Source of the DNA: UBA11051 sp964390495
Lineage (GTDB): Bacteria; Armatimonadota; Zipacnadia; Zipacnadales; UBA11051
NCBI GenBank assembly: GCA_964390495.1
Contig: CAYMIN010000017.1
Span: forward strand, 18,135-82,134
DNA: 64,000 bases
Direction of reading: 5' to 3'
A model generated the notes under the pieces. It was not told where the DNA came from and did not search any database. It saw only the letters and a list, made by a program, of their open reading frames with translations. The translations under genes and the position numbers were made by a program. Positions 25,610 to 33,856 of the stretch are shown here, piece by piece (position 1 is the stretch's first letter; the number at the start of each line of letters is the position of its first letter).

Positions 25610-26773
25610 ATGGCCTCTCCGGAAATGACTTCACGCGAGAGAATCCTGGCCGCCTTGAGGCGCGAGCCGGTGGACTATGTGCCATGCTCACCCTCATTCA
25701 ATCCCCTGGACGAGAAATCGCGGATCGGCCGCACCTACCAATTCCCCTGGGGACCGTCGGCGCGCGAGCAGATCGAGTATCTCATCAACGAACTCGGCGT
25801 GGACCCGGTGGTACATGTCGGCCTGGGCGGCTCGCAGATGTCACCCGGGGTGTCGAGCAAGGTGTGGATGGAGGATAGCGTCATCCACAAGCTCTATGCC
25901 ACTCCCGCCGGCGAAGTCGAGGCGGCTATCGAGTATGATGACCGCTGGCCTCACGGCTATGACATCCCCTTCTACAGCGACTTCCTTCCCGCGCATTACA
26001 CCAAGCCCTGGATTGAGACCGAGCAGGACCTGGAATGCTTCCGCCATATCTTGCAGCCGGTGGACTATGCGGCGAAGCGCGACGCGATCCACTTCAACTT
26101 CAATGAGGCCAAGCGGCTGCTTGCCGACAAGTGGAACCTCGCGACCAGGGCCGGCTGCGGGACCGGGCTGACCGGCGGATTGCAGCTCTTCGGGCCTACC
26201 CAGTTGTGCATGATGACGCTGGATCAGCCCGAGTTGGTGCACGGCTACCTCGACCTCGAGCACCAGGTCACCCTGCGCAATCTCGAAATCGCTGCCGACC
26301 TCGGCGTGGACATCGTCACCCGCAACGGTTTCTACGAGACCTCCGACTTCTACAGCCCGGCGATGCTGCAGGAGTTCCTCTACGACCGGCTGCAGGCCGA
26401 GATCGCCCTCGCCCACCAGGGCGGCATCCTGGTCACCTACACCGTCCACACCGGCGTCATGCCGATGCTTGAGTACCTGCGGCGACTCGATCTCGACTGC
26501 CTCGATTCCATCGGCCTCGGCTTTCATGGGGTGGACCTGGAGGCAATCCGCGATTCGCAGGAGGGTACGAAGAGCTTCTGGATCGGCCCCGACAACACGC
26601 ACCACACCAACGCCGAGGACCCGGAAGTGATGCGCGAGGTGGTGCGGCAGGTTTTCCGCGTGCTGGGCACGACCGGTGTGATACTGGGCTCCTGCCCGTC
26701 AATCCACGGGCCGAATCCGTGGGCAAACACTCTGGCGATGGTTGACGAGTGGAAGAAGCTGCGGGGCGGCTAG
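25610..26773 (+). CDS. Uroporphyrinogen-decarboxylase-family protein (not HemE)
   Basis: A 387-residue TIM-barrel protein of the UroD superfamily (PF01208). It has the family opening TSRERILAALRREPVDYVP and the ending segment RVLGTTGVILGSCPSIHGPNPWAN. HemE's substrate-site motif (RQAGR) is missing, so it is not a heme enzyme. Many such proteins are cobalamin-dependent methyltransferases of the MtaA/MtbA type or unknown C-C lyases. It has a CHxxC-like GSCPS near the end. The start is ATG 25610, with AAGGAG at 25593; GTG 25589 overlaps that site. Confidence 0.78.
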   Translation: MASPEMTSRERILAALRREPVDYVPCSPSFNPLDEKSRIGRTYQFPWGPSAREQIEYLINELGVDPVVHVGLGGSQMSPGVSSKVWMEDSVIHKLYATPAGEVEAAIEYDDRWPHGYDIPFYSDFLPAHYTKPWIETEQDLECFRHILQPVDYAAKRDAIHFNFNEAKRLLADKWNLATRAGCGTGLTGGLQLFGPTQLCMMTLDQPELVHGYLDLEHQVTLRNLEIAADLGVDIVTRNGFYETSDFYSPAMLQEFLYDRLQAEIALAHQGGILVTYTVHTGVMPMLEYLRRLDLDCLDSIGLGFHGVDLEAIRDSQEGTKSFWIGPDNTHHTNAEDPEVMREVVRQVFRVLGTTGVILGSCPSIHGPNPWANTLAMVDEWKKLRGG

Positions 26774-26782
26774 GGCTATGTC

Positions 26783-27958
26783 TCAGGTCACGATCAGCCG
26801 CAGGGCGAGGTTCTCGGCGGCCAGGCGCAAATTGGCATTCTGCCCCAGTTGACCGTGCATTCGCTGCAGGTGCTGGCAGGCCGCCTGGCATTTCTTGGCA
26901 TCGTAGCGCCCCGCCAGGCCGCGCAACTGCTCGGCCCGGTCTATGTTGATAATCCCCTCCGCGCCGGCCTCTGAGGCCAGCAGCAGCAGGTCGCGGAACC
27001 AGGTCGCCAGAATGTCCAGCAGATCGTGCATGCTGGTGCGCAGGATGCGGTCGCGGCTGGCTTTGAGGGCTTTCTCTGCCAGCTCCGCCTCATTGGTGGC
27101 CAGCCACCATCTCTCCGCCGCATCCACCAGCAGTTCGCCGCCCCGCAGACACTCCACCCAGTCTGCCTGGGCCAGCCGCACGCACAGGTCCAGCAGATCG
27201 CTGCGTATCTGCAGCACCTCCGGTTGCTGCAGCAGCTTGATCGCCCAGCCGATCCGTCCGCTTGACATCGCCACGATTGACTGGATCTGCTCGGCGCTGA
27301 CTTGCGGGTAACGGCTTGCCAGAAAATCACGGGCTACCCCGGCGGGCACCGGATGGAAGTTGACTACCTGGCACCGCGACACGATCGTGGGCAGCAGGTC
27401 ATTGGGGCTGGCAGTCGTCAGAACGAAGGTGGTCGCCGCCGACGGCTCTTCCAGGGTCTTGAGGAAGGCATTGGCCGCCGCGATGTTCATAGTCTCGGCA
27501 CTGGTTATTATGTAGATGCGTCGCCGGGCCTGATTGGTCATCAGCGAGGCGCTGCCGATAAGCTCCCGCACTTGCGAGATGCGAATCTCGGCGCCCTCCA
27601 TCTGTACGAACTCGTCTTGCTTCTGACTGCGCTCAGCGGTTGCGGCATCAACTTCCGTCTCTTCGTCGTCTATCGCATCTATCCGCGTAACCGGCTGCAC
27701 GATGCGGAAATCCGGGTGCGTGCCCTTCGCGATCCGCAGGCAGGAGCTGCACTGGTCACATGGCTGGATGTCATCTACGGTCTGCGGGTCGGTCAGGGCT
27801 TCGCAGTTGAGGGCCTTGGCCAACTCGACGGCGGCGAGGGTTTTGCCGACATTAGGCGGGCCCACGAACAGGTAGGCCTGGGGGATGCGGCCGGTCAGCA
27901 CCGCCTTCTTCAGCACCTGCAAGGTGCCCTCATGGCCGGCTATCTGCGCAAAGCTCAT
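26783..27958 (-). CDS. holB: DNA polymerase III delta-prime subunit
   Basis: A 391-residue clamp-loader AAA+ protein. It starts MSFAQIAGHEGTLQVLKKAV, has Walker A GPPNVGKT, the zinc-binding cysteines (NCEA...CDQCSSC), ALANAFLKTLEEP-type sensor segment and the SRC motif (VSRCQVVNF). It helps to load the sliding clamp at replication forks. An insert of about 25 acidic residues around 85-110 is larger than in most homologues. Its ATG overlaps the tmk stop by four bases, so tmk and holB form one unit. Confidence 0.93.
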   Translation of the reverse strand: MSFAQIAGHEGTLQVLKKAVLTGRIPQAYLFVGPPNVGKTLAAVELAKALNCEALTDPQTVDDIQPCDQCSSCLRIAKGTHPDFRIVQPVTRIDAIDDEETEVDAATAERSQKQDEFVQMEGAEIRISQVRELIGSASLMTNQARRRIYIITSAETMNIAAANAFLKTLEEPSAATTFVLTTASPNDLLPTIVSRCQVVNFHPVPAGVARDFLASRYPQVSAEQIQSIVAMSSGRIGWAIKLLQQPEVLQIRSDLLDLCVRLAQADWVECLRGGELLVDAAERWWLATNEAELAEKALKASRDRILRTSMHDLLDILATWFRDLLLLASEAGAEGIINIDRAEQLRGLAGRYDAKKCQAACQHLQRMHGQLGQNANLRLAAENLALRLIVT

Positions 27959-28575
27959 CGCCTGATGACCTTCTCCACAACTTGCATGATGTCTTGGTGG
28001 ACCTTCTCGATGGGCGGATTGCTATCAATGACCACTGCCCGCTCGCCCAAGCGCCGCGTGTACTCGATGAAGCCCTGCCGCACCCGCTCGTGGAAATCCT
28101 CGGTGTACTGCTCGATGCGGTCGAGGCGTTGTGGGTCCATCCGCCCGCGCGCGTGGGCCAGGTCAATGTCTAGGACTACCAGCAGATCGGGCTGCAGGCC
28201 GCCGGTGGCAATGTCATTGAGCTGCTGCACCAGCTCGAAGCCGAGGCCGGCGGCGAAGCCCTGGTACACTGCTGTAGAGGAGGCAAAGCGGTCACAGACG
28301 ACGGTCTTACCCGCTTGCAGCGCCGGTATAATCAGGGTATTGACATGCTGGGCGCGGTCGGCGCAGAATAGTAGGGCCTCGGTGAGCGGGTTGAGTTCTC
28401 CGGTGGCAGGGCTAAGGAGCACCTGGCGTATTCGCTGTCCTGCCGGCGTGCCTCCCGGCTCGTGGGTGAGTATGAGGTCGGCACCACGTCGCCGCAGAGC
28501 TTTGGCAAGCAGCTTTGCTTGCGTCGTCTTGCCGCAGCCATCGGCACCATCCAGCACTATAAAGCATGGCCCCAT
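27955..28575 (-). CDS. tmk: Thymidylate kinase
   Basis: A 206-residue kinase that converts dTMP to dTDP. It shows the P-loop DGADGCGKTT, the DR motif (VCDRFASSTAVYQG) and the LID region (LDIDLAHARGRM). The start ATG 28575 has GAGG six bases upstream and matches the family's opening; the frame is open about 90 bases further upstream but without conservation. It is translationally coupled to holB, a frequent bacterial pair. Confidence 0.94.
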   Translation of the reverse strand: MGPCFIVLDGADGCGKTTQAKLLAKALRRRGADLILTHEPGGTPAGQRIRQVLLSPATGELNPLTEALLFCADRAQHVNTLIIPALQAGKTVVCDRFASSTAVYQGFAAGLGFELVQQLNDIATGGLQPDLLVVLDIDLAHARGRMDPQRLDRIEQYTEDFHERVRQGFIEYTRRLGERAVVIDSNPPIEKVHQDIMQVVEKVIRR

Positions 28576-28678
28576 TGCATACCTCACTAGACGCAGCCCT
28601 CGCTCATCCCGTGGGTCGGGCATCCTGCCCGATGCGGTGTCTGCCTTCTTCCTAACCCCCGCGATCACTCCCCGACTA

Positions 28679-30211
28679 TCAGTCCGGGTATATCGTTACC
28701 CGGCGGCGGGGTTCCCTGCCGACGCTGCCGGAGCGGAAATTGTGCTTGCCGGCCAGCTCGTGCTGCAGCCGCCGGATGTAGGCGTTCTGCGGCAGCAGCT
28801 CCACCGCCTGGTTCGTCCGCGTGACCTCTTCGATGGCTTCCTCGACCTGCCGCAGGGCGAACTCCTCGAGCGAGCCGTTGGCTGTGCCGAATAGCTCCCG
28901 CAGCGCCTCGTAGATCTGCGCGTAGCTGTTGCTGCGCACGGTCATAACCCGCCGCCGGTTGGTGCTATAGGCCGAAAGCTCGGCGGCGTGGTTCTGGGAG
29001 CCGAGGATAATGTCGGCTTCGGCGGGGTCCTTGACGAGCGTTATATCGGCGCGCAGCTCCCGCACGGCCCTTTCCACCTTGTTGCGCGTCAGTCCCTTGA
29101 TGAAGAGCTGGTGGTGGTCGGTGAGCTGCTGAGCGTGATGAATCTCCCGCCGCAGTCGCGCCAGTTCACGGTCGTTGGGATCGGCCGGCGCCGGCGTCAG
29201 TTCGGCTTCCCTGATGACCTCGACCTCTCCGTCAGCGCCTGTCTGCCTGATTTCGGGAGCCACCGGCTCGCCCAGCAGGATGCGGTCAACGGTGGCGGCG
29301 ACGTCGTGATAGATACCCACACGGTGCAGGCCCTCGAGCTGCACGGCGACCGAGAACGTCGGCGGCGCTTGGCGCTCCAGCACCACCTTTTGGGTTCCGC
29401 GCCGGCGGGCTTCGTCATCCCCCAGCGTAACCGCCTGGATGCCTCCGACCAGGTCGGCCAGGGTCGGGTTCGCCATCAGATTCTCCAGCGCGTTACCGTG
29501 GGCGGTGGCGATCAGTTGCACCCCACGTTCGGCGATGGTGCGGGCAGCGGCGGCTTCGGCTTCGTTGCCGATCTCATCAATCACCACCACCTCGGGCATG
29601 TGGTTCTCGACGGCCTGGATCATGATATCGTGTTGCTGGCAGCCGTTGGGCACCTGCATGCGCCGCGCCCGGCCGATTGCCGGATGCGGAATATCACCGT
29701 CACCGGCGATTTCGTTATTGGTATCAACGATGACGACCCGCTTGTCGAACTCGGAGGCCAGGACTCTGGCGACCTCGCGCAGCTTGGTGGTTTTGCCGAT
29801 CCCGGGCGGGCCGAGAAACAGCACGCTCTCGCCGGACTCGATGACATCACTGACGATATCTATGGTGCCATATACCGCCCGGCCCACGCGGCAGGTCAGA
29901 CCGACAATGTTGCCGAGGCGGTTGCGTATCGCCGAGATGCGGTGAAGGGTGCGCTCGATGCCGGCACGGTTGTCGCGGTCGAATTCGCCGATATTGGTCA
30001 CTACCTGCTGGATGTCTGCGGGGGTTGCCTGGTCCTCGCCGAGCACCTCGAAGCTGCCGGGGAAGCGTGCCTCCAGAGGGCGTCCCAGATCTATGATTAC
30101 CTCAACCAACTCGCCCAGACGCGGGTGGCCTTTGAGCCTCTCCCTAACCTGTTCAGGGAGTACCTCGAGGAGCTGCTCCATATCGTCGGTGATTGTCTCT
30201 ACCGGGGCCAT
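28679..30211 (-). CDS. Ycf45/SpoIIIAA-like AAA ATPase with C-terminal R3H domain
   Basis: A 510-residue ATPase. The N-terminal part (DDMEQLLEVLPEQV...) and the central ATPase with Walker A GPPGIGKTT, VDTNNEIAGDGD and Walker B VVVIDEIGNEAE match the Ycf45 family of single-stranded nucleic acid-binding proteins. The C-terminal 130 residues end with an R3H-like segment (LFGTANGSLEEFALRQVEEAIEEV). It probably acts on RNA or single-stranded DNA in the cytoplasm; the precise role is unknown. ATG 30211 is the chosen start; the frame is open to TTG 30268 but neither has a strong ribosome site. Confidence 0.83.
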   Translation of the reverse strand: MAPVETITDDMEQLLEVLPEQVRERLKGHPRLGELVEVIIDLGRPLEARFPGSFEVLGEDQATPADIQQVVTNIGEFDRDNRAGIERTLHRISAIRNRLGNIVGLTCRVGRAVYGTIDIVSDVIESGESVLFLGPPGIGKTTKLREVARVLASEFDKRVVIVDTNNEIAGDGDIPHPAIGRARRMQVPNGCQQHDIMIQAVENHMPEVVVIDEIGNEAEAAAARTIAERGVQLIATAHGNALENLMANPTLADLVGGIQAVTLGDDEARRRGTQKVVLERQAPPTFSVAVQLEGLHRVGIYHDVAATVDRILLGEPVAPEIRQTGADGEVEVIREAELTPAPADPNDRELARLRREIHHAQQLTDHHQLFIKGLTRNKVERAVRELRADITLVKDPAEADIILGSQNHAAELSAYSTNRRRVMTVRSNSYAQIYEALRELFGTANGSLEEFALRQVEEAIEEVTRTNQAVELLPQNAYIRRLQHELAGKHNFRSGSVGREPRRRVTIYPD

Positions 30212-30354
30212 TGCCGCAGCTTCAGTCCTTCCGCAGGCAGTACGGGGGGCAGTTCTGATAGGTGTCAAGGTAAAAGATGCCGTCGCGGGGCCCGACCGGC
30301 AAGCATGCCATGCAGCGAGAAAGCCGCGATTGCCCGCCCGGTGCAGCGATGCAG

Positions 30355-31218
30355 CTATGCATCAGCGAGGAACTCATCAACCGTGAGGCCATGCTGCTCA
30401 AGATGCGCGATGAACCACGTGCGGACGTTGGTGTACGCCTCTTCGTAGTCAGCGAACTGATCCTGTGTATACTGGTAGGGCGAGCTGCCCTTGCCGGTGC
30501 ATACCAGCACCGTGTCCTCGGGACCAGCTATCAACCCCTCTCCTAGGATGTCTCTCAGGGCTTCGTGTTCCAGTAGCATTCGTGGCGTCGGGTGCAGTTT
30601 CCACGCGCTAAGGTATCTGGGCGCAGAGTACTCGAACATCTCACGGTAACAATCCACCTCGAGCCTCGCGATACCCATTGGGTCCGATGTCAGGTAGTGG
30701 TGCAGCAGGCTAGCCCATTGCTGCCTCAGGTACTTCTCAATGTCTTCATAGTTCGAGAAGGTGGCAATTGCGTTGCTCACCTGCCTCGTCACGATATCCT
30801 CGATGAACCCGAATATTCGCGTGTCCTCTGTCTTGTCGTACGTAATCGCGTTTGCGTCCTTTGCCTCGCTTTTGTTCTTCTTGTAGATCCTATAGTCATG
30901 GTGGACGTCTTGGTCCACCAGTACGTATGTCAAGAGACCTTCATCTATGGCGCGATCGTACTCGGCCTTAGTAACGGACTTGCCTGTTCCTGAATACTCG
31001 CTTCCCCACCTACCACCGATAAGCAACACAAAGATGTGACAGCTGGCGACCGCAGCCAGACATGAATCCTGTACATTCTGTCCCTCGCGATAGAAAACCT
31101 CACCTTCTTCGCTCCGCACGGGCTCGTATCCCATGTTCTCTATGAATTGATCCAAGTCGTCGCGAATTGGTGCCAGGTCATAGCACGTAGAACTAATAAA
31201 CACTCTAGGCTTCGGCAC
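30355..31218 (-). CDS. DUF4062 domain protein, possible defence-related
   Basis: A 287-residue protein. Residues 1-100 form a DUF4062 domain, which has a TIR-like Rossmann shape: PRVFISSTCYDLAPIRDDL, GYEPVRSEEGEVFYREG, then the VLLIGGRWGSEY segment. DUF4062 often opens large STAND or immune-type proteins; here it is followed only by a 190-residue region of unknown fold. Base composition looks lower in GC than the neighbours, suggesting recent acquisition. The start is GTG 31218, with AGAGGAG seven bases upstream, and a clear promoter of its own lies at 31291-31319. Confidence 0.72.
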   Translation of the reverse strand: MPKPRVFISSTCYDLAPIRDDLDQFIENMGYEPVRSEEGEVFYREGQNVQDSCLAAVASCHIFVLLIGGRWGSEYSGTGKSVTKAEYDRAIDEGLLTYVLVDQDVHHDYRIYKKNKSEAKDANAITYDKTEDTRIFGFIEDIVTRQVSNAIATFSNYEDIEKYLRQQWASLLHHYLTSDPMGIARLEVDCYREMFEYSAPRYLSAWKLHPTPRMLLEHEALRDILGEGLIAGPEDTVLVCTGKGSSPYQYTQDQFADYEEAYTNVRTWFIAHLEQHGLTVDEFLADA

Positions 31219-31225
31219 GTCAGTA

Positions 31226-31232
31226 CTCCTCT
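31226..31232 (-). promoter_or_regulatory. Ribosome binding site that fixes the DUF4062 start
   Basis: AGAGGAG on the minus strand, seven bases before GTG 31218. It excludes the 18 extra in-frame codons upstream. Confidence 0.7.
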
Positions 31233-31290
31233 TATGCGCTCTGCAACTCTCTTGTTGGCGAGGGTGGTGCAATGGGCGTCAGCACACACC

Positions 31291-31319
31291 ATTATACTTT
31301 CAACAGTGTCAGTCCGCAA
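31291..31319 (-). promoter_or_regulatory. Strong sigma-70-like promoter for the DUF4062 gene
   Basis: On the minus strand: TTGCGG (31319-31314), 17-base spacer, TATAAT (31296-31291). It lies within the 104-base gap after the D-threonine-aldolase-like gene, so the DUF4062 gene has its own transcription unit. Confidence 0.65.
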
Positions 31320-31322
31320 CAG

Positions 31323-32438
31323 CTACGTGTTTGCCCCGCGTGCGGTAATCCGCCAGACATCCCGCACGTGGCCGTCCTCCACGACGTACATGTAATCATA
31401 CAGGTTCAGGCAGGTGCAGATGCGGGGCGGGTAGATCTCCACCTGGTCGCCGATCTCCAGGTCGCCCTGCAGTCGCTGGCGGTCAATGTGACCGTGCTCG
31501 TCGTTGATCAGATACAGGTAGCCGCCCTCATGGCCCTTGAGCCAGCCATAGCCCTCCGTCACATCACTTACCGCCTGGTCCAGGGCCTTCGCGCCGGCGT
31601 CGCAGATCAGCCGGTCCTCGGTCGGAACGCTGATGATGGTGCTCAGGACCGTGGCAGCCACATCATCTCTGCTGCAGGCCCCCAGGTCAACCTGGTTGTG
31701 GTCGTTGAGGCAATAGGTGCCGCAGCGCACCTCAGTCAGCCCACAGCCCTTGCGGTAGCGGCCCGCAGTCGGGGTGCCGCCGCCGGAGACCACCGTGACC
31801 TCGAAATCGGCGGCGCGCAGAGCCTCGGCGACCGCACTCAGTCTGCGGCCCTCCTCAGCCGCGCACTCGACCCGCTCCGCTTCGGTGCGGGTGCCGTACA
31901 TCAGCTTGCCGGCGTAGCTCATGATGCCCTTGAGTTGCAGGGCCGGGAAGCGCTGGAGGGCCTCGGCAAATTCCACCGCCGCCTCCGGCTGTACTCCCGC
32001 GCGCCGGGAGCCGATGTCAACCTCGATGACGACCTCCAGCTTCATGCCGGCGGCGGCGAAGGCGTCGTTCATCTGGGTCGCCGAGGCGAGGCTCTCGACC
32101 GCCACCGAGAGGCGCGGCACCTGCTTGGCCAGCGCCACCAGTCGCGCCATCTTGGTCGCCCCGACCAGGCTGTAGGCGATAAACAGGTCCTCGATACCTG
32201 CCGCTGCCATCGCCTCCGCTTCACCCAGCTTGGCGCAGGTGAGGCCGATGGCTCCGGCCCGGATCTGCATATGGGCGATCTGGGGGGTCTTATGGGACTT
32301 CATGTGCGGGCGCAGCGCAATTTCCGCCGCATCGCTGGCCTGCTGCAAGCGCTCGATGTTACGCCGCAGGATTGCGTAATCAATCAGCAGAGCCGGCGTA
32401 TCTATGCACGAAACAGGCATACCCAACAGTGATTTCAT
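31323..32438 (-). CDS. D-threonine aldolase/D-serine dehydratase-like PLP protein
   Basis: A 371-residue fold-type III PLP enzyme (alanine racemase-like barrel, then a D-serine dehydratase-like beta domain). The PLP lysine is K47 in RPHMKSHK. VSGGGTPTAG is the phosphate-binding region. The C-terminal domain has DEHGH (313-317) and PPRICTCLNLYD (337-348). Family members use a His-x-Cys or His-x-Asp metal site at this last position; here it reads R339-x-C341, so one metal ligand is replaced. It should act on a D-beta-hydroxy amino acid, but the altered metal site leaves the reaction open. Confidence 0.78.
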   Translation of the reverse strand: MKSLLGMPVSCIDTPALLIDYAILRRNIERLQQASDAAEIALRPHMKSHKTPQIAHMQIRAGAIGLTCAKLGEAEAMAAAGIEDLFIAYSLVGATKMARLVALAKQVPRLSVAVESLASATQMNDAFAAAGMKLEVVIEVDIGSRRAGVQPEAAVEFAEALQRFPALQLKGIMSYAGKLMYGTRTEAERVECAAEEGRRLSAVAEALRAADFEVTVVSGGGTPTAGRYRKGCGLTEVRCGTYCLNDHNQVDLGACSRDDVAATVLSTIISVPTEDRLICDAGAKALDQAVSDVTEGYGWLKGHEGGYLYLINDEHGHIDRQRLQGDLEIGDQVEIYPPRICTCLNLYDYMYVVEDGHVRDVWRITARGANT

Positions 32439-32646
32439 TCTTGACTCGCTCCTCGTCTCTTGGTGATTCTTGCCAGTAGCTTTGACACGCCGTCACCGCC
32501 TGGGCCAGGTGACCTGCTACCCGGGTGCCCAGCCTGTGCGACACTTTCCCAGTAGGACAGGCGTTCCGCCGGTTGCGTGCTCGCTCGTGGTAAAGAGACC
32601 TGCGACAGGCTAGACGTGTGTCAATGCCGTGTTTCTCAACACTGTC

Positions 32647-32664
32647 GCGGGCTGGAAAGCCCGC
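32647..32664 (+). repeat. Short palindromic repeat (GCGGGCTGGAAAGCCCGC)
   Basis: Member of the TCGGGCTGGAAGCCCGA family with one extra A in the loop, followed by GCCACGCGG. It forms an inverted pair with the copy at 32746-32764. Confidence 0.8.
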
Positions 32665-32745
32665 GCCACGCGGCTTTGGCCAATATGAAACAGGCATCTA
32701 CAATTATTGTCGCACAGCTCCCGCTACCGAAATACGTTGGCGTAG

Positions 32746-32764
32746 CTCGGGGTTCCAGCCCGAG
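32746..32764 (-). repeat. Short palindromic repeat, inverted copy
   Basis: On the minus strand CTCGGGCTGGAACCCCGAG followed by CTACGCC. It has the family's stem and flank in opposite orientation to the copy at 32647. Confidence 0.8.
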
Positions 32765-32809
32765 TCCGCTGTCCGTTGCTCCCCACGCTTGCGGCACAGC
32801 GACCAGGGC

Positions 32810-33472
32810 TTAGACTCCGCGGCGGGGGCATAGCTCATACACCACGCACTCCCCGCATTTGGGGCTGCGGGCGGTGCAGACTGCGCGACCATGCCGGATG
32901 AAAATGAAGGCCAGGTCCCAATCCTGCTGGGGGAAGACCTCCATCAGCCGCCGCTCGATCTTATCGGCGTTGTCCCAGCTCGCAGGCACCAGACCCATCC
33001 GCCTCGCCAGCCGCTGCACGTGCGTATCCACTACCACGCCATCGTGGGGACCGTCCGGCTTGATCGCCGCCTGCAAGACCACCGAGGCCGTTTTGCGCGC
33101 CACGCCCCGCAGGCTGGTCAGGTCCTCCATGGTCTGGGGCATTTCGCCGTCGAAGTCCTGCGCGATACGCTGGGCCGATTCGTGGATCGCGCGCGCCTTG
33201 TTGCGGAAAAAGCCGGTGGGCCGCACCAGCTCTTCCAGCTCCGCCCGGTCGGCCTCCGCGAAGTCGGCAATCGTCGGGTACCTCGCGAACAGCTCCGGGG
33301 TGACCTGATTGACGCGCTCGTCAGTGCATTGAGCCGAGAGTATCGTCGCCACCAGCAGCTCCCAAGGGTCTTCGTACCGTAGGGCTGTTCTGGTCGGGCC
33401 GTATGCCTCGCGCAAGGCCGCCAGGATCTTGCCGGCCCGCTCGGCGATCTGTCTATTGCCTTCACGCGACAT
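32810..33472 (-). CDS. nth: Endonuclease III
   Basis: A 220-residue DNA glycosylase/AP lyase that removes oxidised pyrimidines. It has the helix-hairpin-helix LTSLRGVARKTASVV with the catalytic Lys, the catalytic Asp in VVVDTHVQRLARR, and the C-terminal 4Fe-4S loop C-x6-C-x2-C-x5-C (CTARSPKCGECVVYELC). Length and domain order are normal. It stands alone, with gaps of about 370 bases on both sides. Confidence 0.95.
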   Translation of the reverse strand: MSREGNRQIAERAGKILAALREAYGPTRTALRYEDPWELLVATILSAQCTDERVNQVTPELFARYPTIADFAEADRAELEELVRPTGFFRNKARAIHESAQRIAQDFDGEMPQTMEDLTSLRGVARKTASVVLQAAIKPDGPHDGVVVDTHVQRLARRMGLVPASWDNADKIERRLMEVFPQQDWDLAFIFIRHGRAVCTARSPKCGECVVYELCPRRGV

Positions 33473-33856
33473 TCCTGCAGCTCACCACCATTTGCCTCGC
33501 CCCACCACCACAGAGACAGCCCGTGACCGGGGCCGAAGCTGAGTGGGATGATTGGTGCTGAAGCTACCTGGGTATAATCCTCACGCGTCGCTTTCGCCTT
33601 GACGCGCTGCCTGACCTTCCACATCGGCTCGAACCTGCTGCGACAAGGCGGCACAAGCATGCCTCTGCCGACGGTTGGGGACGCTTTTGGGATTTGAGCG
33701 TATCTTGAGAATACGGTGAGGGCACCTTGAGCGAAACCATGTTAAGCTATGAGGTCCTAGCGTCAACCAAGGGGACTCTGGGCAAAGACTTGGGAAATCT
33801 ACAGTCGGCTGTATGTCGTAAACGCCACATCACAGTCCGGTGAGGGGGAAGCGTAA
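33473..33856. other. Divergent intergenic region, nth / pseudopilin-FecR gene
   Basis: No gene is seen. TATAAT occurs at 33573-33578 on the plus strand but with poor -35 spacing, so no promoter can be called with confidence. GGGGGAAG precedes the downstream ATG. Confidence 0.5.

Larger units (their letters stand above)
32439..32809. other. Gene-free gap with an inverted pair of short palindromes
   Basis: No credible gene is seen between the D-threonine-aldolase-like gene and nth. The gap contains the inverted pair of short palindromic repeats at 32647-32664 and 32746-32764, about 80 bases apart. Confidence 0.6.

Noticed and set aside
28988..30448. Long plus-strand open frame of 486 codons
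   Set aside because: It is antisense to the Ycf45/R3H ATPase gene, whose protein has clear Walker motifs; long antisense frames are common at this GC content.
33552..33578. Promoter with TATAAT at 33573
   Set aside because: The best -35 (TTGGTG) is only 15 bases away and the gene lies almost 280 bases downstream.
33780..33856. c-di-GMP riboswitch upstream of the first pseudopilin-FecR gene
   Set aside because: GGGCAAAG and GGGAAATC segments recall the aptamer, but the order and the conserved GGGACGCAAAGCC part are missing.
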